DNA from: Acidimicrobiia bacterium | GTDB taxonomy: Bacteria; Actinomycetota; Acidimicrobiia; Acidimicrobiales; AC-14 | Assembly (NCBI GenBank): GCA_023265045.1 | Contig: JAHFUQ010000028.1 | Span: 1-34,569 of the forward strand | Direction: 5' to 3' | DNA length: 34,569 bases | Shown: piece after piece, positions 15,481-23,433 of the stretch | How positions within the stretch are numbered: the first letter of the stretch is position 1 | Layout: the number at the start of each line of letters is the position of its first letter | Position numbers and translations under genes: made by a program | The notes under the pieces: model-generated | Seen by the model: only the letters and a program-made list of their open reading frames with translations | What the model was told of the DNA's origin: nothing | Databases searched by the model: none

Positions 15481-16041
15481 ATGAGCAACACAACGATCAC
15501 GCTGATCCCTGGGTATGTCGCTGGCACGTGGGCGATCGACCCGGTGCACTCCGAGGTGGGCTTCTCGGTGCGCCACATGATGGTGAGCAAGGTGCGCGGG
15601 AAGTTCACGTCGTTCCGCGGTGAGATCGTCACCGGCGAGAACCTCCTCGACTCGAGCGTCACCGCCGCCATCGACCTCGGCTCGATCGACACCGGCAACC
15701 CCCAGCGCGACGGCCACATCCGCTCCGCCGACTTCTTCGAGGTGGACGCCAACCCGACCATGACCTACCGGTCGACGGGCATCCGCCCCGACGGCGAGGA
15801 CTACGTCCTCGACGGCGAACTGACGCTGAAGGGCAAGACCCTCCCCGTGTCGCTGCACCTGGAGCCGGGCGGCTTCGGCCCCGACCCCTACGGCGGGTAC
15901 CGCGCCGGCCTCACCGCGGTGGGCGAGATCAGGCGCAGCGACTTCGGGATCGACTTCAACCCCGCCCTCGAGACCGGTGGGGTCGTGATCGGTGACAAGG
16001 TCACGCTCCACCTCGAGATCGAGGCGGTGCTCAACCCGTAG
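15481..16041 (+). CDS. YceI family lipid-binding protein
   Basis: This is a 186-residue protein from ATG 15481, with AGGAGG 8 bases upstream. The family signature is clear: GTWAIDPVHSEVGFSVRHMM, VRGKFTSFRGEI, GHIRSADFFEV, LTLKGKTLPVSL and RRSDFGIDF. YceI proteins fold as lipocalin-like barrels that bind polyisoprenoid or similar lipids. No signal peptide is seen, so this copy is predicted cytosolic, as is common in actinobacteria. It is divergent from a MarR gene that probably controls it. Confidence 0.95.
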   Translation: MSNTTITLIPGYVAGTWAIDPVHSEVGFSVRHMMVSKVRGKFTSFRGEIVTGENLLDSSVTAAIDLGSIDTGNPQRDGHIRSADFFEVDANPTMTYRSTGIRPDGEDYVLDGELTLKGKTLPVSLHLEPGGFGPDPYGGYRAGLTAVGEIRRSDFGIDFNPALETGGVVIGDKVTLHLEIEAVLNP

Positions 16042-16078
16042 TTGTGCGGGGTTGTGCGTTCCGTGCCACGCAGGCGAC

Positions 16079-16102
16079 GGCCGGCCCTTCTCGGGGCCGG
16101 CC
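16079..16102 (+). terminator. Hairpin downstream of yceI
   Basis: GGCCGGCCC (16079-16087) pairs with GGGCCGGCC (16094-16102) across a 6-base loop, 38 bp after the yceI stop. No U-run follows, as is usual for actinobacterial hairpin terminators. Confidence 0.6.
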
Positions 16103-16175
16103 TGCAAGCTCCGACGTCTGCGGCGGCCGCGACTCGTCGGGCCGCCCGATGATTCGAAGGCGCAGCCGTCGTCCT

Positions 16176-16484
16176 ATGGACGTGTACCAGGACCCCGTGC
16201 TCTGCTCCGTCGTGCTTCTGCACGGCGAGGTGGAAGTGGCGCGCTGGGAGGTCCTCACGGCGGCGTGCCCGGACGTGGGGTTCATCGGCCGCTTGGCGCG
16301 GCTGCAGCTCACCGCCCTGCGCATGGGATGTTCGATCGAGGTGCGCGACGGCAGCGCGGCGCTCACCGAGCTGCTCGACCTCGTCGGCCTTTGGGGCCTA
16401 CTCAGGCAGGTGGGTCGGGAGCCCGAAGAAGGCGAAGAGCCCGGGATCGAGGAAGTTGTGATGCCCGACGATACGGTCGCCTGA
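16176..16484 (+). CDS. Small STAS-like hypothetical protein convergent with the sigma factor
   Basis: This is a 102-residue protein from ATG 16176. The pattern ARWEVLTAACPDVGFIGRLARLQL, read as alternating strand and helix, then LTALRMGCSIEVRDGSAALTELL, resembles the compact STAS-like (MlaB/anti-sigma-antagonist type) fold. The tail is acidic (EEGEEPGIEEVVMPDD). The last 87 bases overlap the 3' end of the convergent sigma gene on the other strand. Similar small proteins are found beside sigma genes in other actinobacteria, from memory; a regulatory role is inference. Confidence 0.55.
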   Translation: MDVYQDPVLCSVVLLHGEVEVARWEVLTAACPDVGFIGRLARLQLTALRMGCSIEVRDGSAALTELLDLVGLWGLLRQVGREPEEGEEPGIEEVVMPDDTVA

Positions 16485-17408
16485 GATTTCGAGCAGCTGA
16501 ATTGCGAACGGCGAGTGGCCGCCGGTCGGGTCGACCCGGTAGGAGCCGAAGGCCGCGCCCCCGTTGGCGGCGACGGCGATGAGGCGTGAGTCCTTGCAGC
16601 CGATGCCGGTGCCGAGGAACCAGCGGCCCATCTCCTCGGGCCCCTTGAGCCAGAACGCGTAGGGCGGCATCGACATGACCGCGTCCTCGTGGAGCAGCGC
16701 CACCAGCGACGTGATGTCGTAGCGCTCGAAGGCGTCGACGTAGCGGGCCAGGAGCTCCTTCTGGTCGGCGCCCACGACGGCGGTCTGGTCGTCACGGGCC
16801 GGCCGCGACGCCAGCGTCGCCCGGGCGCGCTGGAGGGAGCTGTTGACCGAGGCCACGCTCGTGTCGAGCAGCTCGGCCACCTCGCTGGCCTGCCAGCGCA
16901 AGACCTCGCGCAGGATCAGGACGGCTCGCTGGCGGGCGGGGAGGTGCTGGAGGGCGGTGACGAAGGCGAGGCGGATCGTCTCGCGCGCTTCGGCCACGTC
17001 GGCGGGGTCGCCGTCCTCCGCGATGACGCGGCCGTCGGGAATCGGCTGGACCCACGTGTGCTCGGGGCGCGTCGTGCCCTTGAACGAGTCGGAGCGGTTG
17101 GCCGGCCCCATGTCCATGGCCAGGGCCCGGCGCTGCCGGCCGCGCAGCATGTCGAGGCAGACGTTGGTGGCGATCCGGTAGAGCCACGAACGGACGGCCG
17201 AGCGACCCTCGAAGCTGTCGAGGCCCTTCCAGGCCCGGACCATCGTCTCCTGCACGGCGTCGTCGGCCTCGAAGGCCGAGCCGAGCATGCGGTAGCAGTA
17301 ACCGGTCAGCTCCCGGCGGTGCTGCTCGAGGTTGTCGAGGTCGATGTCGGTATTGGCGACGGTGTCGGTCGGTGCTGCCATGGGCCCGAAGTCTACGGCG
17401 AGGCTCAT
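16398..17408 (-). CDS. ECF-type RNA polymerase sigma factor with SnoaL-like C-terminal domain (TIGR02960-like)
   Basis: This protein has 336 residues from ATG 17408, with GGAGG 7 bases upstream. Region 2 is seen in LTGYCYRMLGSAFEADDAVQ and SWLYRIATNVCLDMLRGRQRR; region 4 in LPARQRAVLILREVLRWQA and LLDTSVASVNSSLQRA. Residues of about 215-330 form a SnoaL-like (NTF2) domain with WLKGPEEMGRWFLG, as in ECF factors that use this extension instead of a separate anti-sigma factor. The likely role is a stress-responsive sigma factor. A longer frame to 17666 lacks support. It is divergent from nhaA. Confidence 0.93.
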   Translation of the reverse strand: MSLAVDFGPMAAPTDTVANTDIDLDNLEQHRRELTGYCYRMLGSAFEADDAVQETMVRAWKGLDSFEGRSAVRSWLYRIATNVCLDMLRGRQRRALAMDMGPANRSDSFKGTTRPEHTWVQPIPDGRVIAEDGDPADVAEARETIRLAFVTALQHLPARQRAVLILREVLRWQASEVAELLDTSVASVNSSLQRARATLASRPARDDQTAVVGADQKELLARYVDAFERYDITSLVALLHEDAVMSMPPYAFWLKGPEEMGRWFLGTGIGCKDSRLIAVAANGGAAFGSYRVDPTGGHSPFAIQLLEISGDRIVGHHNFLDPGLFAFFGLPTHLPE

Positions 17409-17559
17409 CGTTGTCCTCCGTCGCGCACCGGCCGGCGCGGTGCGTCCGTTGTTTAGACGTCGCCGGCGGGCGGAACTCATCGCGCCCCGGGCTACGCTGG
17501 TCGCAGGTGCGCCGGGAAGCCTGGTCGGCAAGGTTTGTTCGCCGACCCTGGAGTTCACG

Positions 17560-18720
17560 TTGCCCCGCACCCCAAACGATGCGCCCGTTCGGCGTTTCGC
17601 GCAGACCGAAGTGGCGGCCGGCGTCATCCTCGTCGTCGCCTCGGTGGTGGCGCTGGCGTGGGCCAACAGCCCGTGGCGAGCCGGCTACGAATCGTTGTGG
17701 TCGACGACGGTGCAACTCCACGTCGGGTCGCTGCATTTCGACGAGGACCTGCGCCACGTCGTCAACGAGGGGCTGATGGCGGTGTTCTTCTTCGTCATCG
17801 GCTTGGAGATCAAGCGCGAACTGGTGGCGGGGGAGCTGCGCCAATGGCGAGCGGCCGCCCTGCCGGTCATTGCCGCGCTGGGCGGGATGGCCGTCCCGGC
17901 GTTGCTCTTCACGGCGTTCAACGCAGGCGGGCGGGGCGCCCGGGGGTGGGGCGTGCCGATGGCGACCGACATCGCCTTCGCCATGGCGGTGATCGCCCTC
18001 CTCGGCAGTCACGTTCCCCCGCCGCTCAAGCTCTTCCTCCTCACGCTCGCCATCGTCGATGACGCGGGCGCCATCGTCGTGATCGCCGTCTTCTACGCAG
18101 GCGGCGTCCGGTTCACGGCGCTGGCGCTGGCGGCGGCGGGTGTCGTCGCCATCGTCGTCCTACGGGCGCTCGGCGTGCGTTGGGCGCCGGTGTTCGTCGT
18201 GCTCGGGATCGTCGTGTGGTTCGCCACTTTCGAGTCCGGCATCCACGCCACGATCGCCGGCGCGGTCCTCGGGCTCCTCGTGCCGGCGGGGCCGCTCGGC
18301 GACCGTTTGCATGACCACCTCCATCCGGATGCCGGCCTCGTCATCGTGCCCCTTTTCGCTCTGGCGAACGCGGGCGTGAGGCTGCGCGGCGACGCCTTCG
18401 GGGCGCCGGGCGCGTGGGCCGTGTTCGCCGGCGTCGCCATCGGGCTGGTCGTGGGTAAGGCGTTGGGCGTCAGCGCGGCGACGTGGGTGGCGGTGCGCAC
18501 GGGCATCGGCCGTCTGCCTGAGGGCACGAGCTGGAGGCAAGTGGTGGGCGTCGCCAGCGTCGCCGGCATCGGCTTCACCGTGTCGCTGTTCATCACCGAC
18601 GTTGCCTTCGGCGAGACGGTTCTTGAGCCGAGCGCCAAGATCGCGATCCTTGTCGCATCGGCGGTTGCAGCCGTGATCGGCGCCGCGATCCTTGCGGCCG
18701 CGCCGAAGCGCGACCGCTGA
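17560..18720 (+). CDS. nhaA: Na+/H+ antiporter NhaA
   Basis: TTG 17560, with GGAG 6 bases upstream, gives 386 residues, close to the 388 of E. coli NhaA; a longer open frame reaches back into the sigma-gene leader. About 12 hydrophobic helices are seen. Key motifs are VFFFVIGLEIKRE, PMATDIAFAMAVIALLG (aspartate equivalent to Asp133), LAIVDDAGAIVVIA (the ion-binding Asp pair) and GIGFTVSLFITDVAF. It exchanges Na+ or Li+ for protons at the inner membrane for pH and sodium homeostasis. Confidence 0.94.
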   Translation: MPRTPNDAPVRRFAQTEVAAGVILVVASVVALAWANSPWRAGYESLWSTTVQLHVGSLHFDEDLRHVVNEGLMAVFFFVIGLEIKRELVAGELRQWRAAALPVIAALGGMAVPALLFTAFNAGGRGARGWGVPMATDIAFAMAVIALLGSHVPPPLKLFLLTLAIVDDAGAIVVIAVFYAGGVRFTALALAAAGVVAIVVLRALGVRWAPVFVVLGIVVWFATFESGIHATIAGAVLGLLVPAGPLGDRLHDHLHPDAGLVIVPLFALANAGVRLRGDAFGAPGAWAVFAGVAIGLVVGKALGVSAATWVAVRTGIGRLPEGTSWRQVVGVASVAGIGFTVSLFITDVAFGETVLEPSAKIAILVASAVAAVIGAAILAAAPKRDR

Positions 18721-18804
18721 CGCGCCTCGCGCGCGGCGTCGAGACGGGCGGGCGCCGGCGGGTGCGTCCCGGGGAGGGGTTCGACCTCTGGGTGCCGGTT
18801 GCGA

Positions 18805-18985
18805 GCGCGTCGGTCGCGACCGGCTCGCCGTCCACCAGGACCACGCTTGGGTTCCCCGACGCCCGCCACACCACTCTTCGCGCGTCTCGCGACGGAACGA
18901 GCGGCGCCCGGTCGCGGTGGAGGAGGAACGGGTCGAAGGGCGGGAGGAATCGGGCGGCTTCGACCTGAGCGCAGCCGGCCCTGAG
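18805..18985 (-). pseudogene. Fragment of an HTH_42 / AlkZ-like winged-helix DNA-binding protein
   Basis: On the minus strand, after a stop near 18,986-18,988, the frame reads AARFLPPFDPFLLHRDRAPL, VPSRDARRVVWRASGNPSVV and LVDGEPVAT. This matches the conserved C-terminal region of winged-helix proteins of the AlkZ/YcaQ-like group, which in homologues contains LLPPFDPFLLGRDR and a VLVDGE strand. The N-terminal hundreds of residues are absent, and after about 18,805 similarity stops and the frame runs into antisense of nhaA. It is therefore a gene remnant, not a working glycosylase. Confidence 0.6.
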
Positions 18986-18998
18986 TCAGAATGGGAAC

Positions 18999-19310
18999 GT
19001 GGCGACCTCGGAACGCCCCGGCTCCGTGCGGATCGGTCGTGTGGCGGCTGAGCTCAAGATGCGCCGGCGTCGCCTCGACGCCTACCACGGGTCGCCCGAC
19101 TGGCCGGGGAAGGGGCCGGCGTGGCGCTCCGAGCTGTTGCACTACGACCAGTTCCTGTTACTTGCCGCGTCGATGCTCGACGTCGCGGTCCCGAAAATCG
19201 ATGCGGTCCCGTTGGCCGCCGAGGTGCGCGCCCTCGTTGAGGATCGGCTTTCGCAGGCCGGCCTCGATGTCTGGGCGCCGCGCGTCATTCGTGAGGGCGG
19301 TTGCTACTGA
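18999..19310 (+). CDS. Hypothetical protein, 103 aa
   Basis: I do not recognise this protein. GTG 18999 starts a soluble protein with a basic N-terminal region (VAAELKMRRRRLDAYHGSPD) and a helical rest that includes HYDQFLLLAASMLDVAVP. No signal peptide or membrane helix is seen. Codon use is typical of neighbouring genes, with G or C at most third positions, which supports coding. It stands alone between a gene remnant and convergent genes. Confidence 0.55.
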   Translation: MATSERPGSVRIGRVAAELKMRRRRLDAYHGSPDWPGKGPAWRSELLHYDQFLLLAASMLDVAVPKIDAVPLAAEVRALVEDRLSQAGLDVWAPRVIREGGCY

Positions 19311-19352
19311 GACCGTCGCTTGACGGCCACTACCGGCAAGTGGCGGCCGCCC

Positions 19353-19478
19353 TCACCGCCTCGGCGTGACCAACGCGATCACGGCGATCGCGACGCACGC
19401 CGCCGTGTTCAGGCCGAACAGGACGAGCGCTCCCGTGTCGACGCCCGACTCGTCGGCGATGGGCGACCTCAGGAACAT
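19353..19478 (-). CDS. Small single-helix membrane protein, 41 aa
   Basis: ATG 19478 begins 10 bases inside the 3' end of the pentapeptide gene, in another frame. It gives a 41-residue peptide with a polar N-terminus, one hydrophobic helix (ALVLFGLNTAACVAIAVIAL) and the basic end VTPRR. Gene overlap and a clean TM helix suggest a translated small membrane protein coupled to the upstream gene. No family is recognised. Confidence 0.4.
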   Translation of the reverse strand: MFLRSPIADESGVDTGALVLFGLNTAACVAIAVIALVTPRR

Positions 19479-20146
19479 GCCGGCGCATCGCCCTCGTCTT
19501 CTACCGTGATCCCCAACGCGCCGAGGAGGGCGAGGCCGACAGGCAGGACCCCGTCGCTGCTGATCGAGACGCCGCGCAATGCGTCGGCGCCCTTGAGGCG
19601 GTCGAGCATGCAATGACGGATCCGGCTCCCGTCGAGGTTGGCCTTCGCGAACTGGGCGCCGGTCAGGTCGCAGCTCGCGAACCGGCTGTTGGGTAGCCCC
19701 GCCGAATAGAAGTCGGCGTCGGCGAGGCCGCAGCCGTCGAACTCGGCACGGTCCCACGTCGTCATCCGGAAGTTCACCCCGTCGAGCTTGCAGCTGATGA
19801 ACGCCACGTTCGAGAACCGGCAGGCGCCGGCCTGGAGGCCCGAGAGGCGGCAGTCGCGGAATTCGACGCGCGTGAGCGCGCAGTCCTCGAGCACCAACCC
19901 CGAAAGCTCGCAGCCGGTGACGAGGCAGTCGACGAGGCGGCTGCGTCGGAGGTGGCCGCCGGTGAGCCGTGCGCCGTCCAGCCGGCAGCCGATCAGCTCG
20001 ACCAGCGAGACCGGCGGGCCCATGACGTCGCCAGAAATTGTGGCGCCGGTGATCTCGTCGCCGTCGGCAAAGGGTTCGCCGTGTTCGTCGCGCGCCGCGG
20101 CGGGATCGAGACGGGGCGCCACCCGGGCGGTCGAGGACGGGGCCAT
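19469..20146 (-). CDS. Pentapeptide-repeat protein
   Basis: This is a 225-residue protein from ATG 20146, 9 bp after the GNAT stop. Repeats of the A(D/N)LXX type run from about residue 30 to 185, with units such as CRLDG, ARLTG, CELSG, CALTR, CRLSG, CKLDG, AEFDG, ADFYS, CDLTG and AKANLDG. Many have Cys at the first position. Such repeats form a right-handed quadrilateral beta-helix. Some pentapeptide proteins mimic DNA and shield gyrase, but that role is not shown here. A hydrophobic segment (about 200-213, VGLALLGALGI) lies near the C-terminus. Confidence 0.88.
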   Translation of the reverse strand: MAPSSTARVAPRLDPAAARDEHGEPFADGDEITGATISGDVMGPPVSLVELIGCRLDGARLTGGHLRRSRLVDCLVTGCELSGLVLEDCALTRVEFRDCRLSGLQAGACRFSNVAFISCKLDGVNFRMTTWDRAEFDGCGLADADFYSAGLPNSRFASCDLTGAQFAKANLDGSRIRHCMLDRLKGADALRGVSISSDGVLPVGLALLGALGITVEDEGDAPACS

Positions 20147-20155
20147 CGGGCAACG

Positions 20156-20815
20156 CTAAAGCAAACGCGGGAACGGTAGGTCCTTGCGCATCATCGACCG
20201 CCGCCCGTGGAATCCCATCCGCTCGTAGAAGCCGCGGTCGGCGGCGATCACGCCGCCCACGGCCACCGACCGGCTGCCGAACCTGGCTGCCTCGGCGGCG
20301 ACCTGGTCGACGAGCCGGCGTCCCAGCCCGCGGCCTCGGAGGCGCGGCGGGAGGCCGATGATCCGAAGGGCGGTGTCGCCGCTCTTGGTCCGGAACGCGA
20401 GTGCGCCGCCCGCCAACGCAGGTTCGCAGACGACCAGCATCAGGGAGCGATCGAGGACGAAGCGCTGGGCCAGCTCGGTGAACCGGCGATCCGCGGACGT
20501 GAGGGCCGGCTCGAACTGGGCGCCGATGACGTCAAAGGCTTTGGCCAGCTCGGCGGGGCTCGCCACGGGCCGGATCATGGGATCGGGCGAAGCAACCGGC
20601 GCGCGCCGGCGCTCCACCTCCGCCTTCAAGGCCGTCCAGCTCGTGAAGCCGTGTTCGCGCGCGATCGCCAGCTGGGCCGCCCAAAGGGTCGGATGGGCCG
20701 CGAACGCCGCCATCCTGGCGATGGCCTGCGTGTCCCGGTGCTGCGCGGCGCGCAGCAACTCGCGGGCCTGGCGACGAAGTTGGTCGAGGTCGGGGCGTTC
20801 GGGGAGCGGCGGCAC
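20156..20815 (-). CDS. GNAT acetyltransferase with an N-terminal helical accessory domain
   Basis: GTG 20815, with AAGGA 8 bases upstream, gives 219 residues; a TTG at 20890 is weaker. Residues 1-70 (LPERPDLDQLRRQARELLRA, LAIAREHGFTSWTALKAEVE) form a helical module often found at the N-terminus of actinobacterial ankyrin and other proteins. The GNAT domain follows, with RIIGLPPRLRGRGLGRRLVD supplying the acetyl-CoA loop and DRGFYERMGF the terminal strand. The substrate is unknown. It is co-directional and nearly contiguous with the pentapeptide gene. Confidence 0.85.
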   Translation of the reverse strand: MPPLPERPDLDQLRRQARELLRAAQHRDTQAIARMAAFAAHPTLWAAQLAIAREHGFTSWTALKAEVERRRAPVASPDPMIRPVASPAELAKAFDVIGAQFEPALTSADRRFTELAQRFVLDRSLMLVVCEPALAGGALAFRTKSGDTALRIIGLPPRLRGRGLGRRLVDQVAAEAARFGSRSVAVGGVIAADRGFYERMGFHGRRSMMRKDLPFPRLL

Positions 20816-20990
20816 GGCGGTTCCTTCCCGGGCCGCGGTCCGCACGCGAGCCCGTCGGTTCCACAGCCGGCTGGCCAACGCCTGCAACAATCTCGGTCGG
20901 AGGTGGACTCAGTCCTGCCCGCGGACCCGGCTGCGCCCTCCGTACGCCGCACCTACCGTAGCGTCGGCCGTCGTTCGGGGAAGGGGAAAT

Positions 20991-22133
20991 ATGCGAGTAC
21001 TCGTGGCGACGACGGCCGGCTCGGGCCACTTCGGCCCGTTGCTGCCGTTCGCCGGGGCCTTGCGGGAAGCGGGCCATGAGGTCGTCGTCGCCGCGCCGGC
21101 GTCGTTCGCACCGGCCGTTTCACGCGCCGGTTACCCGCACCGCCCGCTGGCCGACGCGGCGCCCGGCGAGCTGGGCGCCGTGTTCGCGCGGCTGCCCAGC
21201 CTGTCGTGGGAGGAGGCCAACGCCCAGGTGATAGGCGAGGTCTTCGGTCGCATCGACACCCGCGCTGCCCTTCCGGGGATGGAGGCGGCCGTGAAGGCGC
21301 TGCGCCCCGACCTCATCCTCCGCGAAAGCGCCGAGTTCTCCTCGTACCTGACCGCCGAACGGTTGGGCGTTCCCCACGCCCACGTTTCGGTCGGCCTCGG
21401 GCTCCTGAATGTGTTCAGCCGCCCGGTGCTGGAGGCCCCGCTGACTGAGCTCGGCGCTGAGCCGGGGCTTCCGGGGCTGTTCTCGTTGGCGACGCTGACG
21501 ATGGCGCCCGCGTCGTTCGAGGATCCCGCGACCGCAGGCGGTGACGAGGTCCGGCGCTTCCGCGACGACACTGCCGACGGCGCCGAAGATCCCCTTCCGG
21601 GCTGGTGGCCCAACGCTGCGGATCCGCTCGTCTACATGACGTTCGGAACGGTGGCGGCCGGCATGGGGCTCTTTCCGGACTTGTACCGGGGGGCGGTCGG
21701 CGCGCTCGCGGATCTGCCCATCCGCGTCCTGCTCACGGTCGGCGACGCCGGTGATCCGTCTGCTCTCGATCCGCTCCCCGCCAACGTCCACGTCGAACGC
21801 TGGTTCCCCCAGCGGGCCGTGATGCCGCACGCGTCGGCGATGGTCGGCCACGGGGGCTTCGGCACCACCATGTCCGGCCTTGCCAACGGCGTCCCTATGG
21901 TCGTCGTGCCTCTGTTTGCGGACCAGCCGCACAACGCGCGGCGGGTGGATGCGATCGGCGCGGGCGTCGCCCTTGACGGCGGCCCCGCCGCCATCGGCGC
22001 ACTGGCGGGCGCCGTTGCGCGCGTCCTCACCGACGATTCGATCCGCGCCGGTGCGCGGCGGATCGCGGACGAGATCGCCGGCCTGCCGGCCGCGGCCGAG
22101 GCTGTCCCCTTGCTGGAGGGCCTGGCGCGTTAG
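20991..22133 (+). CDS. MGT-type (UDP-glycosyltransferase superfamily, GT1) glycosyltransferase
   Basis: This 380-residue GT-B enzyme starts at ATG 20991 after GGGGAAGGGG. The N-terminal half opens with RVLVATTAGSGHFGPLLPFA, typical of macrolide or lipid glycosyltransferases. The C-terminal nucleotide-sugar half has VHVERWFPQRAVMPHASAMV followed by GHGGFGTTMSGLANGVPMVV and PLFADQPHNARRV, the family signature. The acceptor is unknown; a secondary metabolite or lipid is possible. It stands alone and converges with the DUF2231 gene, overlapping it by 4 bases. Confidence 0.92.
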   Translation: MRVLVATTAGSGHFGPLLPFAGALREAGHEVVVAAPASFAPAVSRAGYPHRPLADAAPGELGAVFARLPSLSWEEANAQVIGEVFGRIDTRAALPGMEAAVKALRPDLILRESAEFSSYLTAERLGVPHAHVSVGLGLLNVFSRPVLEAPLTELGAEPGLPGLFSLATLTMAPASFEDPATAGGDEVRRFRDDTADGAEDPLPGWWPNAADPLVYMTFGTVAAGMGLFPDLYRGAVGALADLPIRVLLTVGDAGDPSALDPLPANVHVERWFPQRAVMPHASAMVGHGGFGTTMSGLANGVPMVVVPLFADQPHNARRVDAIGAGVALDGGPAAIGALAGAVARVLTDDSIRAGARRIADEIAGLPAAAEAVPLLEGLAR

Positions 22134-22696
22134 GCGTGCTGGCCGGGGAACACGTCCTCCTCCGACTCGTGCCAGACCGGGTGGTCCCCCGAGGTCTCGA
22201 CGTTGAAGCCGTAGTCGTAAGCCAGGGAGCCGCCGATCGTGCCGCCCAGGGTCGTGAGCAGCGCCACCAGCAGGCTGAGCACGAGCGCGACGGCGCCGGT
22301 GTGGGCGTCGCTGTCGTACACGAACCAGCGCAGGGCGAGGGAGACGAAGACGAGCACCGTCACCGAGACCATCGTCCACGCATGGGCGTTGACCGTCCGG
22401 CGGGCCTGGGTGCCCTTCTGGGTGGACTTGAGCCAGTCCCAGTAGCCCGTCAGCAGGGCCAGGAGGGACACGGCGGCGCCAGCCGTCAGGGTGAAGGTCG
22501 CCGCCCGGTAGAGGTCCCGCGCCCAGGAGTGGTCTTGGCCCAGGCAAGAGATCACGTCGAAGGCGGCCGCCACCATGTAGGCGCCGACGGGGATGTCGGT
22601 GAGGGGCGGGTGCAGCGGCTTGCCCGCCCACCCTCGGAGGCCCTTGAACTTCCGGCCCCGGAACGTGAAGGACGGGCGGAACGAGAGGGCACGCAT
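22130..22696 (-). CDS. DUF2231 membrane protein
   Basis: This is a 188-residue protein from ATG 22696, preceded by AAAGGAG. After a basic N-terminus and GKPLHPPLTDIPVGAYMVAA, the DUF2231 hallmark, come four hydrophobic helices, including FTLTAGAAVSLLALLTGYWD and ALVLSLLVALLTTLGG. A Tyr- and Glu-rich tail follows. Many DUF2231 proteins occur with Rieske-type or redox partners and are thought to act in the membrane. The start overlaps the stop of the upstream regulator (TGATG), so the two are coupled. Confidence 0.88.
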   Translation of the reverse strand: MRALSFRPSFTFRGRKFKGLRGWAGKPLHPPLTDIPVGAYMVAAAFDVISCLGQDHSWARDLYRAATFTLTAGAAVSLLALLTGYWDWLKSTQKGTQARRTVNAHAWTMVSVTVLVFVSLALRWFVYDSDAHTGAVALVLSLLVALLTTLGGTIGGSLAYDYGFNVETSGDHPVWHESEEDVFPGQHA

Positions 22697-23376
22697 CAGT
22701 TCTCCTTTCTGGGTGTGACGGCCACGCAACACCGTCCGGGCTGCGGGTCGGGGACAACGTCGAGCCGGCGTGCGCCGGCGCCGGCGAGGACTCCCTCCAG
22801 CAGCGCTCGGTTCATTCCGCACACGAGCTCGCGGTGGCTGTCCGCCAGCGCATGGAACGGGCAGTTGCGCAGCTCGATCCGGCGGCCGACGAGCTGAGGC
22901 TCGTAACCGTGCTCGGCGAGGATGCCGGCCAGCGTGGCCCGGCTCGCCCCGCGCCCCTTCGACTGCCGTGAGGCGAGCCGAGCGCCGTAGGCGCGTGCGA
23001 CCTCGTCGATCACGGCGGCCACTGGCACGCCGGCCCGGGACGCCGCGGCGACGGCCGTCGCCAACACGTCGCCCGCGACGTCGTAGGCGCGCGGGGGCAG
23101 GTTGACCGCGATCTCGCGGTCGGAGCGCCGGTAGAGCTTCGCCGGGCGCCCGGCTCCCGGCCCCACCCGGCCGCTCAGGCGCCGGTAGTCGACATCGAGG
23201 AGGCGGTCCGCCACCAACCGATCGAGGTGGAACGCGGCGTTGGCGCGCGACAGTCCAAGGGCTTGGGCGGCGTCGTCTCGGCTCACCGGCTCGCCGCGAT
23301 CGACGACGAATTGGTACAGCGCCCTTCGGTGCGGGTCGGCCAGGGCACCGACGGCGGTGATCGGGTCGGCTTCCAT
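22696..23376 (-). CDS. Winged-helix regulator with cysteine-rich C-terminus (SufR-like)
   Basis: This protein has 226 residues from ATG 23376. An N-terminal ArsR/DeoR-type HTH (LADPHRRALYQFVVDRGEPV, SRANAAFHLDRLVADRLLDV) is followed by a sensor region. The C-terminus has RIELRNCPFHALADSH, LVCGMNRALLEGVL and PGRCCVAV; these cysteines resemble the Fe-S-binding cysteines of SufR-type regulators. TACACT lies 6 bases before the ATG, so the message may be leaderless. It faces folE across 57 bp. Control of DUF2231 and folE by an Fe-S or redox signal is inference. Confidence 0.8.
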   Translation of the reverse strand: MEADPITAVGALADPHRRALYQFVVDRGEPVSRDDAAQALGLSRANAAFHLDRLVADRLLDVDYRRLSGRVGPGAGRPAKLYRRSDREIAVNLPPRAYDVAGDVLATAVAAASRAGVPVAAVIDEVARAYGARLASRQSKGRGASRATLAGILAEHGYEPQLVGRRIELRNCPFHALADSHRELVCGMNRALLEGVLAGAGARRLDVVPDPQPGRCCVAVTPRKEN

Positions 23377-23433
23377 GAAGCCAGTGTAGCCGTGTATTGT
23401 CAGTCGCAACTAGTTTTAGAAAGGAGCGATCGT
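23377..23433. promoter_or_regulatory. Shared divergent promoter region between SufR-like regulator and folE
   Basis: The 57-bp gap holds the perfect palindrome AACTAGTT (23408-23415), a minus-strand TACACT (23388-23383) just before the regulator ATG, and the folE ribosome site AAAGGAG. The palindrome is a possible operator. Confidence 0.4.
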
